A stretch of DNA of 54,013 nt from Sphaerotilus natans (GTDB lineage Bacteria; Pseudomonadota; Gammaproteobacteria; Burkholderiales; Burkholderiaceae_C). Below the pieces are notes generated by a model, which was not told the DNA's origin, made no database searches, and saw only the letters and a list, made by a program, of their open reading frames with translations. Made by a program: the position numbers and the translations under genes. The DNA lies in the NCBI RefSeq assembly GCF_900156335.1, contig NZ_FTMZ01000029.1, positions 1-54,013 of the forward strand. The letters are read 5' to 3'. Positions 1 to 7,593 of this stretch are shown piece after piece (the first letter of the stretch is position 1; each line of letters starts with the position of its first letter).

Positions 1-76
1 CTACAACCGGTCTTTACTGCGGCTTCTGTTGCCGCTGACCCTGATGAAAGACGCGCGTGGGGGCTCCATTCGTTAG

Positions 77-231
77 CCGAGGTTGCTCTTGCGAGCGCCT
101 CCAAAAGTTAAACGAGCACTCCCCACGCAGGTCTGACCTTGTTCCATCAACGCAGGCATCACGCGGTGGCAGATTCTTCCTTCACGGTGTCGGATGAGAG
201 ATTCGAAATCGGTTCGACTGGCCGGATCGGC
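77..231 (-). ncRNA. candidate IS guide-RNA (bridge/seekRNA) region
   Basis: This is the non-coding stretch immediately downstream of the IS110-family transposase, inside the presumed element. IS1111-subgroup elements encode a target-guiding RNA in this downstream flank, whereas IS110-subgroup elements encode it upstream. No gene is visible here. Assignment rests on position and length only; I did not derive a fold or match the guide loops to the flanks. Confidence 0.25.
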
Positions 232-1310
232 TCACGTCACGGGCTTGAACGCCTCGCCCTTGGCCAGCATCGCCCAGGCCATGCGGGCATTCTTGGCCGC
301 GATGGCCACGACGGCCTTCCAGTAACCACGCCGCTCGGACAGCGCCACCGCCCAGCGGCTGAGTCGGTCCTTCTTCTTGGCCGCAGCGGCCAGCGTGGCC
401 CGCGCACCCAGGATCAGCAGCGCTCGCAGATAACTGTCACCGGCCTTGGTGATGCGACCCAGCCGCTGTTTGCCGCCAGAGCTGTATTGCCCGGGCACCA
501 GCCCGAGCCAGGCGGCGAGTTGACGACCATTGGCGAAGTCGTGGCCGTGACCGATGCTGGCCAGCAGCGCGCTGGCGGTGGTCGCGCCGATGCCGGGCAC
601 CTGCATCAGCGTCTTCGATCGATCGTCGGCCTGCGCCATCACGCGGATGTGCTCGTCGTACTCGGCCACCCGTTCATCGAGTCGGCGCAATTCGTCGAGC
701 AGGTCAAGGCAGGCAGTCTTCATCCAGCCGGGGAGTTTGTCGGCGTGCTCGGCGGTTTGCCGACGCACGGTCTGAGCCTTCAGCGGCAGCACGATGCCGA
801 ACTCGCTCATCAGGCCGCGCAGGCGGTTGATGGTGGCGGTGCGAGCCTTGACCCAGCCTTGGCGGACGGTGTGAATAGCGAGTCGACACTGAGAGAGTTC
901 GGACTTGATCGGCACGAAGCGCATGGTCGGGCGCTGTACCGCCTCGCAGATGGCTGCGGCGTCGGCGGCGTCGTTCTTGCCGCGCCGACCGCTCATGCGG
1001 TAGGGGGCGACGAACTTCGGCGCCATCAGCCGCACGGTATGGCCGAAGCCGGCGAACTGGCGCGCCCAGTGGTGCGCACCCGAACACGCTTCCATGCCGA
1101 TGGTGCAGGGCGGCAGTTTGGCCACCGACTCCAGCAACTGATCGCGCCGCACGCACGGGCGCACCAGACACGCCCGGCCGGTGGCATCGACACCGTGAAG
1201 GGCAAATACGTTCTTGGCGAGATCGATGCCGAGAAAGACAATGGTCATGGACATCTCCTTGCGTCAGTTGGATCGGGATCGAGATTGAGCAACCCCATCG
1301 TCGATCCGGC
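221..1310. repeat. sub-terminal inverted repeats of the IS
   Basis: GCCGGATCG at 221-229 is the exact reverse complement of CGATCCGGC at 1302-1310. The pair brackets the transposase gene, as expected of the sub-terminal repeats of IS1111-type elements. The match is only nine bases and similarity falls off on both sides. Confidence 0.45.
232..1248 (-). CDS. IS110-family transposase (DEDD recombinase)
   Basis: This is a transposase of the IS110 family, which moves the element through a RuvC-like DEDD catalytic domain plus a C-terminal serine-bearing Transposase_20 domain. The N-terminus reads FLGIDLAKN, whose Asp is the first catalytic acid. KNDAADA near residue 93 supplies the later acids. 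PGIGATTASALLASIG and LAAWLGLVPGQYSSGGK, in the C-terminal third, are the conserved Transposase_20 helix-hairpin-helix and serine region. Length is about 338 residues, normal for the family. The start at 1248 is preferred over the ATG at 1254 because AAGGAG lies six bases before it and directly abuts the other. The gene looks intact. Confidence 0.93.
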   Translation of the reverse strand: MTIVFLGIDLAKNVFALHGVDATGRACLVRPCVRRDQLLESVAKLPPCTIGMEACSGAHHWARQFAGFGHTVRLMAPKFVAPYRMSGRRGKNDAADAAAICEAVQRPTMRFVPIKSELSQCRLAIHTVRQGWVKARTATINRLRGLMSEFGIVLPLKAQTVRRQTAEHADKLPGWMKTACLDLLDELRRLDERVAEYDEHIRVMAQADDRSKTLMQVPGIGATTASALLASIGHGHDFANGRQLAAWLGLVPGQYSSGGKQRLGRITKAGDSYLRALLILGARATLAAAAKKKDRLSRWAVALSERRGYWKAVVAIAAKNARMAWAMLAKGEAFKPVT

Positions 1311-1378
1311 TCCCCGTCAGCGCATGAGGAAAAACCTCGGGTGGCTGGCGGGGCGGCTTGGGGATGTCCCTTTCATTC

Positions 1379-1385
1379 GTTAGGC
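1379..1385 (+). other. integron-type core site GTTAGGC
   Basis: GTTAGGC fits the GTTRRRY core that ends every attC site and begins the next cassette. It lies at the right edge of the IS and 39 bases before the first AT-richer gene, the normal position of a cassette boundary. The rest of the expected attC to its left is replaced by IS sequence. Confidence 0.45.
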
Positions 1386-1424
1386 GGCACTACAAACGTC
1401 GCTCTCATTTGCACGAAAGTCAAC

Positions 1425-1964
1425 ATGCGGCCCCTCTCACAGTTCATAGTACTCGCACTTATCTGCAACTTATCGGGCTACGCAGTCGCGGCCGAGCCCA
1501 TTCAGCGCGGTGTCGCAGCTCCGTTCGGAGTTCAGGTCGGAGCCAATGGTTCATGCGATGCACTCCTCAAGCGTCTCGGGTCACCACCAGTCAATCGCCT
1601 GAGTGAAGATGACCCCTCAAACATTTCGTTCGAGGCAAAGTCGCCTGATGTGCTGTTCCCAAACGCTAGGTCAATCTCGGTGTTCTGCAACGGTGGTTTG
1701 GCCTGGACTGTGACTCTTGTAGTGAATCGGTCGCGCCCTGCTGACCAAGAGCTAGCAGATGTGTTGCAGGGAATGACAGAGAAGTACGGCGGAAGCCCGG
1801 AGATCGATGCCAAGGGGTATGGCTTCTTCAAAGCCCGCAATGCGCGAATCGCAATTGTCGCCGGGCCAAACTGGTTTGTCGTTCAATATGAATACCACGC
1901 GGACGAAAAACGAGAGAAGAGCGAGGCTGTCGATAAATCAAAAAAGCGCCGCGACGCGTTGTAA
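1425..1964 (+). CDS. cassette-borne exported protein of unknown function
   Basis: This 179-residue protein is not recognised. The first 23 residues are a typical Sec signal peptide: basic start, hydrophobic FIVLALICNL, and an AVA-A cleavage site before EPIQRG. The mature part is about 155 residues with a Lys/Arg-rich tail ending KSKKRRDAL. Spaced Gly and aromatic residues suggest a small folded periplasmic or secreted domain, and two Cys occur in the mature part. No clear ribosome-binding site precedes the ATG, which is common for cassette genes. The gene is visibly less GC-rich than the chromosome further right and sits between a GTTAGGC core and an attC-like half site, supporting a gene-cassette origin. 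Confidence 0.7.
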   Translation: MRPLSQFIVLALICNLSGYAVAAEPIQRGVAAPFGVQVGANGSCDALLKRLGSPPVNRLSEDDPSNISFEAKSPDVLFPNARSISVFCNGGLAWTVTLVVNRSRPADQELADVLQGMTEKYGGSPEIDAKGYGFFKARNARIAIVAGPNWFVVQYEYHADEKREKSEAVDKSKKRRDAL

Positions 1965-1991
1965 AGCAGGCGCAGATGCGCGGTGACGCCC

Positions 1992-2007
1992 AACTCAAAC
2001 GTGAGGC
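1992..2007 (+). other. degenerate attC right half
   Basis: AACTCAAAC followed by GTGAGGC matches the right half of common attC sites (AACTCAAACGTTAGGC) with one change, T to G in the core. It follows the stop of the first cassette gene by 27 bases. No good complementary left half is visible, so this is probably a decayed or truncated site. Confidence 0.45.
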
Positions 2008-2072
2008 ATCACAATCCGCAGTTTTTTGCACTCAACATTCTGAAAATACAGAAGACAGCACACGGAGCCAAC

Positions 2073-3380
2073 GTGAACGGATCAAGTATTTACAACTCCT
2101 GGAATTTCACAGACAACCCCTTTTCTGCTATGCCCCTGCTGGCTGATTCCTTGGGCGATCAGTTATTCATCGGGCGAGACGAGGAACTCCGACGCGTAGG
2201 CATCAGACTTACGTCATCAGCAAGCGCTGTCTGTCTGGATGGAATGGTCGGAGTCGGAAAGACCAGTCTCGCAAACATTGCTGCTTTTCGTGCTCTACGC
2301 AGCTATCGTGCAAACTCGAGAACCTCGCCACTCATAATTCCTTGCCGAAGACCCTTCCAGGTATCACCAACCGAAACGCCAGACGATTTTCGTATGCGCG
2401 TCTTGACTGAGGTGGCGCAGACGCTACTTGAGCGATCATCAGAGTTCCGCCTCGGCCTGAATATGGAGGGAAGCGTCGGACTCAACGCGTGGCTCAATAG
2501 TCCTCTGCTCCGCCAATGGAGTCTTGGTGTACCAATATTCTCCGCAGGTGGTGGAGCCCAGTCCAACGAGTCAGCCGGCTTCACCAGTAGTGGCTTTTCT
2601 CGGACAGTCATAAGCTGGCTAGAAGCAATATTCCCGGACAACCAAAATGGTGGCGTTGTATGCGTACTTGATAACCTGGAACTGCTCGAGACTTCCGCGA
2701 TTGCCAGAAAGAAGATTGAAGCTTTGCGGGACACACTCTTCACAGTAAAGGGTCTGCGCTGGGTTCTTTGTGGCGCCCATGGAATTCTTCAGGGCGTAGT
2801 CGCCTCCCAGCGCCTAGTTGGCCATATGCAAGAGCCTGTGTACGTACCGCCTCTAGCTCTGGCTCACGCTCAGGCAGTATTCGATGCACGCGTACAAACC
2901 TTCAATGCGCAGAATGGGAGTGCGCCATATTTACCCTTTGATGCCGATGACTTTCACCGCATGTACTTGATTGTTCATCGCAGCCTCCGCAACGCTCTCG
3001 CCTACGCAAATGACTACTGCCTTCACATCGCAGAGAGCGGTACTGAGCCTCGCACAAAAGAAGAGAAGAGGCAGCGTTTCGATAGCTGGTTGAAGCGAAT
3101 GGCCGAATCCATTCGAGACGCGGTGAAAGCCCAAACGGGACCGCGAGCGATGAAGCTGTTTCAAGATGCGATAACTCAATTCGATGGCGAGTTCGGTCCC
3201 GGCGACTTCACCACCTTGGGCTTCAAGAGTGTTCAAGCAATGCGGCCCCAAGTGAAGGCGCTCGAAGAGGTCGGCTTGGTAGAAGCGCAGAAAGACGATG
3301 TAGATCAGCGTCGAAAGTCCATCTCAGTAACCGGTAAGGGATGGTTAGTGCACTGGTGCATTCTGACTCATGGCAGCTGA
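2073..3380 (+). CDS. cassette-borne P-loop ATPase with C-terminal winged helix
   Basis: The predicted protein has 435 residues. Residues 57-64 (GMVGVGKTS) are a Walker A loop and GGVVCVLDNLE at about 193-203 a Walker B strand, with D200 followed by Asn rather than Glu. This arrangement is seen in AAA/STAND-type ATPases. The last 80 residues, with helices around RPQVKALEEVGLVE and the turn RRKSISVTGKG, resemble a winged-helix domain. The GTG at 2073 is chosen because CGGAG lies about six bases upstream; the earlier in-frame GTG at 1983 overlaps the attC-like site. Composition is AT-richer than the chromosome and an attC site follows the stop. Function is unknown; an Orc/Cdc6-like or STAND-like defence role is possible but unproven. 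Confidence 0.75.
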   Translation: MNGSSIYNSWNFTDNPFSAMPLLADSLGDQLFIGRDEELRRVGIRLTSSASAVCLDGMVGVGKTSLANIAAFRALRSYRANSRTSPLIIPCRRPFQVSPTETPDDFRMRVLTEVAQTLLERSSEFRLGLNMEGSVGLNAWLNSPLLRQWSLGVPIFSAGGGAQSNESAGFTSSGFSRTVISWLEAIFPDNQNGGVVCVLDNLELLETSAIARKKIEALRDTLFTVKGLRWVLCGAHGILQGVVASQRLVGHMQEPVYVPPLALAHAQAVFDARVQTFNAQNGSAPYLPFDADDFHRMYLIVHRSLRNALAYANDYCLHIAESGTEPRTKEEKRQRFDSWLKRMAESIRDAVKAQTGPRAMKLFQDAITQFDGEFGPGDFTTLGFKSVQAMRPQVKALEEVGLVEAQKDDVDQRRKSISVTGKGWLVHWCILTHGS

Positions 3381-3391
3381 AAGCTAGTGAC

Positions 3392-3506
3392 ACCCAATCC
3401 CCCGCTCAAGCGGAGCGCCAACGGCAGGCCGTGCCGGCCATCAAGCGCAGGGGCTTTCTGTCCAGCGCGGCCTGCAGTCGTTGCCCGCTTAGCTCGAACG
3501 TCAAAA
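3392..3506 (+). other. integron attC recombination site
   Basis: Starting 12 bases after the ATPase stop, this stretch begins ACCCAAT (an imperfect RYYYAAC) and ends with CGCTTAGCTCGAACG then TCAAAA. GCTCAAGCGG at 3404-3413 pairs with CCGCTTAGC at 3485-3493, leaving one unpaired base, the extra-helical base typical of attC sites. The intervening 70 bases are partly self-complementary. The terminal core should be GTTRRRY but reads GTCAAAA, so this may be an inactive last site of the array. I recognise the overall sequence type from environmental cassette arrays. Confidence 0.65.
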
Positions 3507-3667
3507 ATTACTGCAGCCTCCCATCCTCACAAAACCGAGGATGCCTTCGGCGCCTCAAAACGCGGCCAATCCATCCCCTCACCGCATCGCAACCAGCGGC
3601 GCGGCCATATCGGCCTCTCGGCGCGTCGGGGTGGGCGCGGGGCTGCTGACCAGCACGCTCTCGTTAG
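3507..3667. other. junction between cassette array and chromosome, no gene seen
   Basis: No convincing gene lies between the attC site and the tail of the rhamnose operon. A 48-codon frame from ATG 3541 to TGA 3687 exists but has no ribosome-binding site and no recognisable features. A second core-like heptamer, GTTAGGG, at 3663-3669 differs from GTTRRRY only in its last base. Confidence 0.4.
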
Positions 3668-3799
3668 GGAACAGCGAGCTGCCATGAAGACGCCGAAGCC
3701 CGCGCCCGGGCGGATGCCCCCCGCACCAACGCCGTATCACCCGATCTGGCCGAGCTGTGCGCCGTCGTGCGCGAGGCGATGTCAGCCCGCGGCGGCTGA
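3668..3799 (+). pseudogene. possible C-terminal remnant of a truncated gene
   Basis: The plus-strand frame ending with TGA at 3797-3799 is open back to a stop at 3665-3667 and encodes a helical, Ala/Arg/Glu-rich tail that includes SPDLAELCAVVREAMSARGG. This reads like the true C-terminus of a chromosomal protein whose body is missing. Its end overlaps the end of rhaK convergently. The open part begins next to the core-like GTTAGGG. It could equally be a chance GC-rich frame. Confidence 0.25.
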
Positions 3800-5266
3800 C
3801 TCGACGCGGTTCAATTCGCTGTGCCGCTGCCATTGCCGCGCCAGCGCCTGCAGAGCCGGTGCAAGCTGGAGGTCGGCGGTCGGAAGGACTGGCGGTGCGG
3901 CCGGGGCGTGTGGTGACGCCGGCCAGTGCGCCAGCATCCAGGCGCCGCGTGCGGTGCCCTCCAGCGGGTCCGTCGAGACCTGCAGCGGTCGTGGCGCCAG
4001 CAGGGCGGCCAGCGCCGCGACATGCGCTGGATTGGTCGCCAGCGGACCTTCCAGCAGCACCGGGGTTTCCGCCCGCGCACCTGCGGCCAGATGCTCGACC
4101 ATCCACGCCAGCATCAGCGCGCAGTACAGCGCCGCCAGCGCCGGGCGCAGCGCCGCCGGCACCGCCGCCAGCCCGGCCTCGACCGGCTGGCCGTGGCGCA
4201 GCACCCGGCCGCGCTGCCCGACGAAGGGGCCGCCCGCCTCGGCAAAGGCCGGCAGCGCCGTCCAGCCCTGCGCCAGCACCTCGCGCAGCGCCGGCACGGT
4301 GGCCCACGCCGGATCGCTGTCGCCGCAGATCGCGGCGAACTCGCGCCCGCCCATGAAGCGCCCGGTCGGCACCGGCCGGCCGTCGACCGCGATGTTGACG
4401 AGCTGGTCGCGCGCGGCGTCGAGCCCGTCGATCGGCGCGCCCGGCGCCATCACGATGCACCAGGTGCCGGTGGAGACGACGGTGGCGTCGGCCGCGGTGG
4501 CCAGATGCCGCGCCAGGCAGGCGTTGCTGTCGTGCGAGCCGGCCAGCACGCGCACGCCCTCGGGCAGGCCCAGCGCGGCGGCCAGCGCCGGGCGCACGCG
4601 GCCGACTGTCTCCCAGGCCGCGCGCAGCGGCGCCAGCCGCTCGGCCAGGCCGGTGCGGCGCGCCCAGGCGCTGGGGCCGCGCTCGACCGGCGACCACAGC
4701 CCGGTGTGGCAGCCCAGCGAGGAGACCTCGCTGCAGGCCACGCCGCTGAACCACCAGGCCCAGTACTGCGCATAGGGCAGCCAGACGCGCGCCCGCTCCC
4801 AGAGCGCGGGATGGCGCGTCTGCACCCAGCGCAGCGGGCGGCCGGCGTTCAGGCCCATCGGCAGCGCGGGCGAGCCGGTGTGATCGAACGGGTCGGCCTC
4901 GGCGCGCTCGGCGGCAAGGAACTCGGCGTCGTAGCCGTCCCATTCATAGTCGATGGGGGCCAGCGCGAGCTGCGCGTCGGGCCCGTCGCCGCTCAGGCCG
5001 CAGAAGGCTGCGCCGTGGGTGGTGATGGAGAGGCGGTCGATGCGGGCGCGCTGTGGGGCCGGCAGGCCGGCGATGTCGCGGCGCAGCCAGGCCTGCAGCT
5101 GCTCCACGTCCAGCACCGTGGCGTCCAGCGTCGCGTCGTGGCGGCCGGCGCTGGCCTGGCTGCGGCGCGCCACCACCTCGCCCGCGGCATCGATCAGCAC
5201 CAGGCGGGCGTTGCTCTTGCCGATGTCGAGCACCAGCGTGCAGCGGTCGTCGGTCGTCGTCGTCAT
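3782..5266 (-). CDS. rhaK: rhamnulokinase-type FGGY carbohydrate kinase
   Basis: This is a 494-residue sugar kinase of the FGGY/actin-like ATPase fold. It is expected to phosphorylate L-rhamnulose to rhamnulose-1-phosphate in the cytoplasm. Residues 12-20 (LVLDIGKSN) are the N-terminal phosphate-binding strand and turn. AGSHDSNACLARHL and STGTWCIVM in the middle are the second-domain metal and ATP motifs. The C-terminal third carries the adenosine region around LLEGPLATNPAHVAAL. It is the last gene of the rha operon, ten bases after rhaU. In Rhizobium leguminosarum the equivalent kinase is also needed for the ABC transporter to work. The exact ketose preference is inferred from the operon. 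Confidence 0.85.
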   Translation of the reverse strand: MTTTTDDRCTLVLDIGKSNARLVLIDAAGEVVARRSQASAGRHDATLDATVLDVEQLQAWLRRDIAGLPAPQRARIDRLSITTHGAAFCGLSGDGPDAQLALAPIDYEWDGYDAEFLAAERAEADPFDHTGSPALPMGLNAGRPLRWVQTRHPALWERARVWLPYAQYWAWWFSGVACSEVSSLGCHTGLWSPVERGPSAWARRTGLAERLAPLRAAWETVGRVRPALAAALGLPEGVRVLAGSHDSNACLARHLATAADATVVSTGTWCIVMAPGAPIDGLDAARDQLVNIAVDGRPVPTGRFMGGREFAAICGDSDPAWATVPALREVLAQGWTALPAFAEAGGPFVGQRGRVLRHGQPVEAGLAAVPAALRPALAALYCALMLAWMVEHLAAGARAETPVLLEGPLATNPAHVAALAALLAPRPLQVSTDPLEGTARGAWMLAHWPASPHAPAAPPVLPTADLQLAPALQALARQWQRHSELNRVESAAAG

Positions 5267-5276
5267 GGGAATCGGA

Positions 5277-5618
5277 TCAGTCGAGGTGGAACAGACCCGG
5301 CAGCGGCTCGGCCACCGGCGCGCCGTCGGGATGGGTGCGCATCAGGTCCTTCATGTGCTGCCACCAGCGCTGCATCACCGGGTGCGCGGGCAGCGCGTCC
5401 ATCGTGTGCTCGGCCGGCCGGCGCAGCACCGCGAACAGCACGCCGCCGCCGCTCTCGCCCTCCTCGTGCAGGAAGATGCTGTAGTCGCGGATGCCCGCGC
5501 CGTGCAGCAGCGCGACCAGCTCGGGCCAGATCGCGTCATGGCGGCGGCGGTATTCGTCGGCGCAGCCCGGGTTCAGGAACATGCGGAAGGCGATCTTCTC
5601 GGTCACGGCGGAGCTCAT
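5277..5618 (-). CDS. rhaU: L-rhamnose mutarotase
   Basis: This 113-residue protein interconverts the alpha and beta anomers of L-rhamnose, feeding the isomerase. It matches the RhaM/RhaU family in length and pattern. [27 protein letters not shown] spans the first strand and helix with the catalytic His in the RRHD turn. YSIFLHEEG and FAVLRR give the central strands, and [12 protein letters not shown] the Trp-rich helix that lines the active site. The start ATG at 5618 overlaps the rhaQ stop as ATGA, so the two are translationally coupled. There is a slightly long C-terminal tail (PLPGLFHLD), which is usual for the family. Confidence 0.93.
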   Translation of the reverse strand: MSSAVTEKIAFRMFLNPGCADEYRRRHDAIWPELVALLHGAGIRDYSIFLHEEGESGGGVLFAVLRRPAEHTMDALPAHPVMQRWWQHMKDLMRTHPDGAPVAEPLPGLFHLD

Positions 5619-6610
5619 GCGGTCACGCTCCGGGCGGGCGAGGTCCTGGGCTGGGCCGACGGCCGGCGGCGCAGGAAGCGCGGCAGCACCATCGCCACGA
5701 TCAGCAGGGCGCCGACGATCATCGACATCACGATGCCCGAGACGTTGAGCATGCCCAGCGCGAAGGTGAAGCTGCCCAGCAGCACGGCGGCCAGCACCGT
5801 GCCGACGATGCTGCCGCGCCCGCCCTCGATGGCCACGCCGCCGAGGATGACGATGGTGATGGCCTCCAGCTCCCAGCCCATGGCCAGGTTCGGGCGGGTG
5901 CTGCCGATGCGCCCGGTCAGCGCGATGGCCGCCAGCGCCGCCATCAGCCCGGCGAACAGGAACAGGCCCAGGCGCCAGCGGTCCACCGCGATGCCCGAGA
6001 AGCGCGCGGCCACCGGGTTGGCCCCGATCGCGTAGAGGCGCCGCCCGCCCACGCTGGCGTGCAGGAAGATGCCCACCGCGACCGCCGCCACCGCCATCAG
6101 CGCGAACTCGATCGGCACGATCAGGCCCTCGATGCCCAGCAGGTCGCCCAGCGTGCCGTTGCCCAGCACGCTCAGCGGCTCGGGGTAGCCGGTGATGGCC
6201 TGGTCGCCCAGGATGACCTGCGCCAGCCCGCGGTAGAGCGACAGCGTGCCGATGGTCACCACGATCGAGGGCAGGCGCCAGCGCGTGACCAGCCAGCCGT
6301 TGAGCGCGCCGCAGGCCAGGCCGGTGGCCAGCGCGGCGGCGATCATCAGCGGCAGGCCGGCGCCGGCCTGCATCGCCAGCCCCATCGCCAGCGAGCACAG
6401 CGCCATGGTCGCGGCGATCGACAGATCGATCTCGCCGGCGATGATCAGCAGCGCCATCGCCAGCGCGATCAGGCATTTCTCGGAGATGTTGTAGGTGCTG
6501 TCGGCCAGCGCATACGGCGAGAGAAAGCCGTCGATGCCCAGACCGAAGGCGAGAAAGACGAGCGCGATCAGGCCGATCAGCACGCGCTCCCAGGTGTCGA
6601 GGGCCTTCAT
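5615..6610 (-). CDS. rhaQ: rhamnose ABC transporter permease (second)
   Basis: This 331-residue integral membrane protein belongs to the RbsC-like permease family (BPD_transp_2) of sugar ABC importers. It has about eight to ten hydrophobic helices. The hallmark [13 protein letters not shown] (near residue 60) and [19 protein letters not shown] (near 255-273) are the conserved family segments; the second includes the loop that contacts the ATPase. The start at 6610 overlaps the rhaP stop as ATGA and the stop overlaps the rhaU start, so the gene is embedded in a tightly coupled operon. With RhaP it should form the heterodimeric inner-membrane channel for rhamnose. Confidence 0.88.
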   Translation of the reverse strand: MKALDTWERVLIGLIALVFLAFGLGIDGFLSPYALADSTYNISEKCLIALAMALLIIAGEIDLSIAATMALCSLAMGLAMQAGAGLPLMIAAALATGLACGALNGWLVTRWRLPSIVVTIGTLSLYRGLAQVILGDQAITGYPEPLSVLGNGTLGDLLGIEGLIVPIEFALMAVAAVAVGIFLHASVGGRRLYAIGANPVAARFSGIAVDRWRLGLFLFAGLMAALAAIALTGRIGSTRPNLAMGWELEAITIVILGGVAIEGGRGSIVGTVLAAVLLGSFTFALGMLNVSGIVMSMIVGALLIVAMVLPRFLRRRPSAQPRTSPARSVTA

Positions 6611-7593
6611 GCGGGAACTCCGGAGGTGTCGAGGATCTGGCGGCCGGCCTGGCGCTGCGCGCGGGCGTTCAGCGCGACCGAGGCGAGGATGACGGCGCCG
6701 GCGATGGCCTGCTGCCAGAACGGCGAGACCTGGATCACCGGCAGCGCCGCGTTGATGACGCCGATGAAGAGCACGCCCAGCAGCGCGCCGCCCACCGTGC
6801 CGACGCCCCCGCCGATGCTCACGCCGCCGATCACGCAGGCGGCGATCACCGTCAGCTCGAAGCCGGAGGCCAGCTCTGTGAAGGCGATCGCGTAGCGCCC
6901 GACCCACAGCAGCCCGGCCAGCCCGGCCAGCAGGCCCGACAGCGTGTAGGCCATCATCAGCCGGCGCTGCACCGGGATGCCGGCGTAGACCGCCGCCACC
7001 GGGTGGCCGCCGAAGGCGTAGAGCTCGCGGCCCTCGCGGCGCCAGTGCAGCAGCCACAGCGTGAACAGCGCGGCGGCGGCGGCGAACCACAGCAGCATCG
7101 GCAGCCCCAGCAGCGTCTCGCGCGGCAGGCCCTTGATCAGCGGATGGATCTGGTGGTCATTGACCCAGGTGCCGCCGCTGGCGACGAAGATCGCACCGCG
7201 GTAGGCCGACATCGTGCCCAGCGTGACGACGATGGCCGGCAGGTTGAAGCGCATGATCAGCCAGCCGTTGAGCGCACCCAGCAGCGCGCCGATGGCGCCG
7301 GCCAGCAGCAGCAGCGCCGGCAGCGGCAGGCCCGGCCAGGCCTGGCCGGCCAGCGCGCACAGCATGCCCGTCAGCGCCAGGTTGGAGGCCACCGACAGGT
7401 CGACGCCGCGGGTGAGCAGCACCAGCATCTGGCCCATCACCAGGATGGCGAGGATGGCCGAGTCGTTGCCGATGTCGAGCAGCGTGCGCAGGCTCAGGAA
7501 GACCGGCGCGCGCGCGCCGACCGCCAGCGCGATCGCGGCGATGATCGCCAGCAGGATCCACTCGCGGCGCAAGGAGAAGGAAGCGGGTTTCAT
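6607..7593 (-). CDS. rhaP: rhamnose ABC transporter permease (first)
   Basis: This 328-residue RbsC-family permease is homologous to the next gene. It carries [14 protein letters not shown] (near residue 62) and [21 protein letters not shown], the two family signatures. The start at 7593 overlaps the rhaT stop by ATGA. The N-terminal 12 residues are basic and cytoplasmic, followed by the first membrane helix [17 protein letters not shown]. It pairs with RhaQ to form the transmembrane part of the importer. The order ATPase-permease-permease matches rhaTPQ of rhizobia. Confidence 0.88.
   Translation of the reverse strand: MKPASFSLRREWILLAIIAAIALAVGARAPVFLSLRTLLDIGNDSAILAILVMGQMLVLLTRGVDLSVASNLALTGMLCALAGQAWPGLPLPALLLLAGAIGALLGALNGWLIMRFNLPAIVVTLGTMSAYRGAIFVASGGTWVNDHQIHPLIKGLPRETLLGLPMLLWFAAAAALFTLWLLHWRREGRELYAFGGHPVAAVYAGIPVQRRLMMAYTLSGLLAGLAGLLWVGRYAIAFTELASGFELTVIAACVIGGVSIGGGVGTVGGALLGVLFIGVINAALPVIQVSPFWQQAIAGAVILASVALNARAQRQAGRQILDTSGVPA

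Larger units (their letters stand above)
67..1383 (-). mobile_element. IS110-family (IS1111-like) insertion sequence
   Basis: A transposase gene lies between two non-coding flanks: about 150 bp downstream of its stop and about 130 bp upstream of its start. The ten bases CATTCGTTAG occur at 67-76 and again at 1374-1383, giving a 1307 bp unit. A nine-base inverted pair (GCCGGATCG at 221-229, CGATCCGGC at 1302-1310) brackets the gene. In IS110/IS1111 elements the inverted repeats are sub-terminal and target duplication is absent or very short, so the exact ends are uncertain. The right repeat copy overlaps an integron-type core site GTTAGGC (1379-1385). The longer non-coding flank lies downstream of the transposase, as in the IS1111 subgroup. 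Confidence 0.6.

Noticed and set aside
1-12. Similarity of CTACAACCGGTC at the window start to CTACAAACGTC at 1390-1400
   Set aside because: The match is short and gapped; it cannot be used to define a second cassette start without sequence to the left of the window.
1983-2072. Upstream GTG start for the cassette ATPase
   Set aside because: It overlaps the attC-like site and lacks a ribosome-binding site; the GTG at 2073 has CGGAG at proper spacing.
3926-6895. Long plus-strand frame of about 990 codons opposite the rha operon
   Set aside because: It is Arg/Gln/Ala-rich low-complexity sequence with no family features, produced by GC-rich codon bias opposite rhaK, rhaU, rhaQ and part of rhaP.
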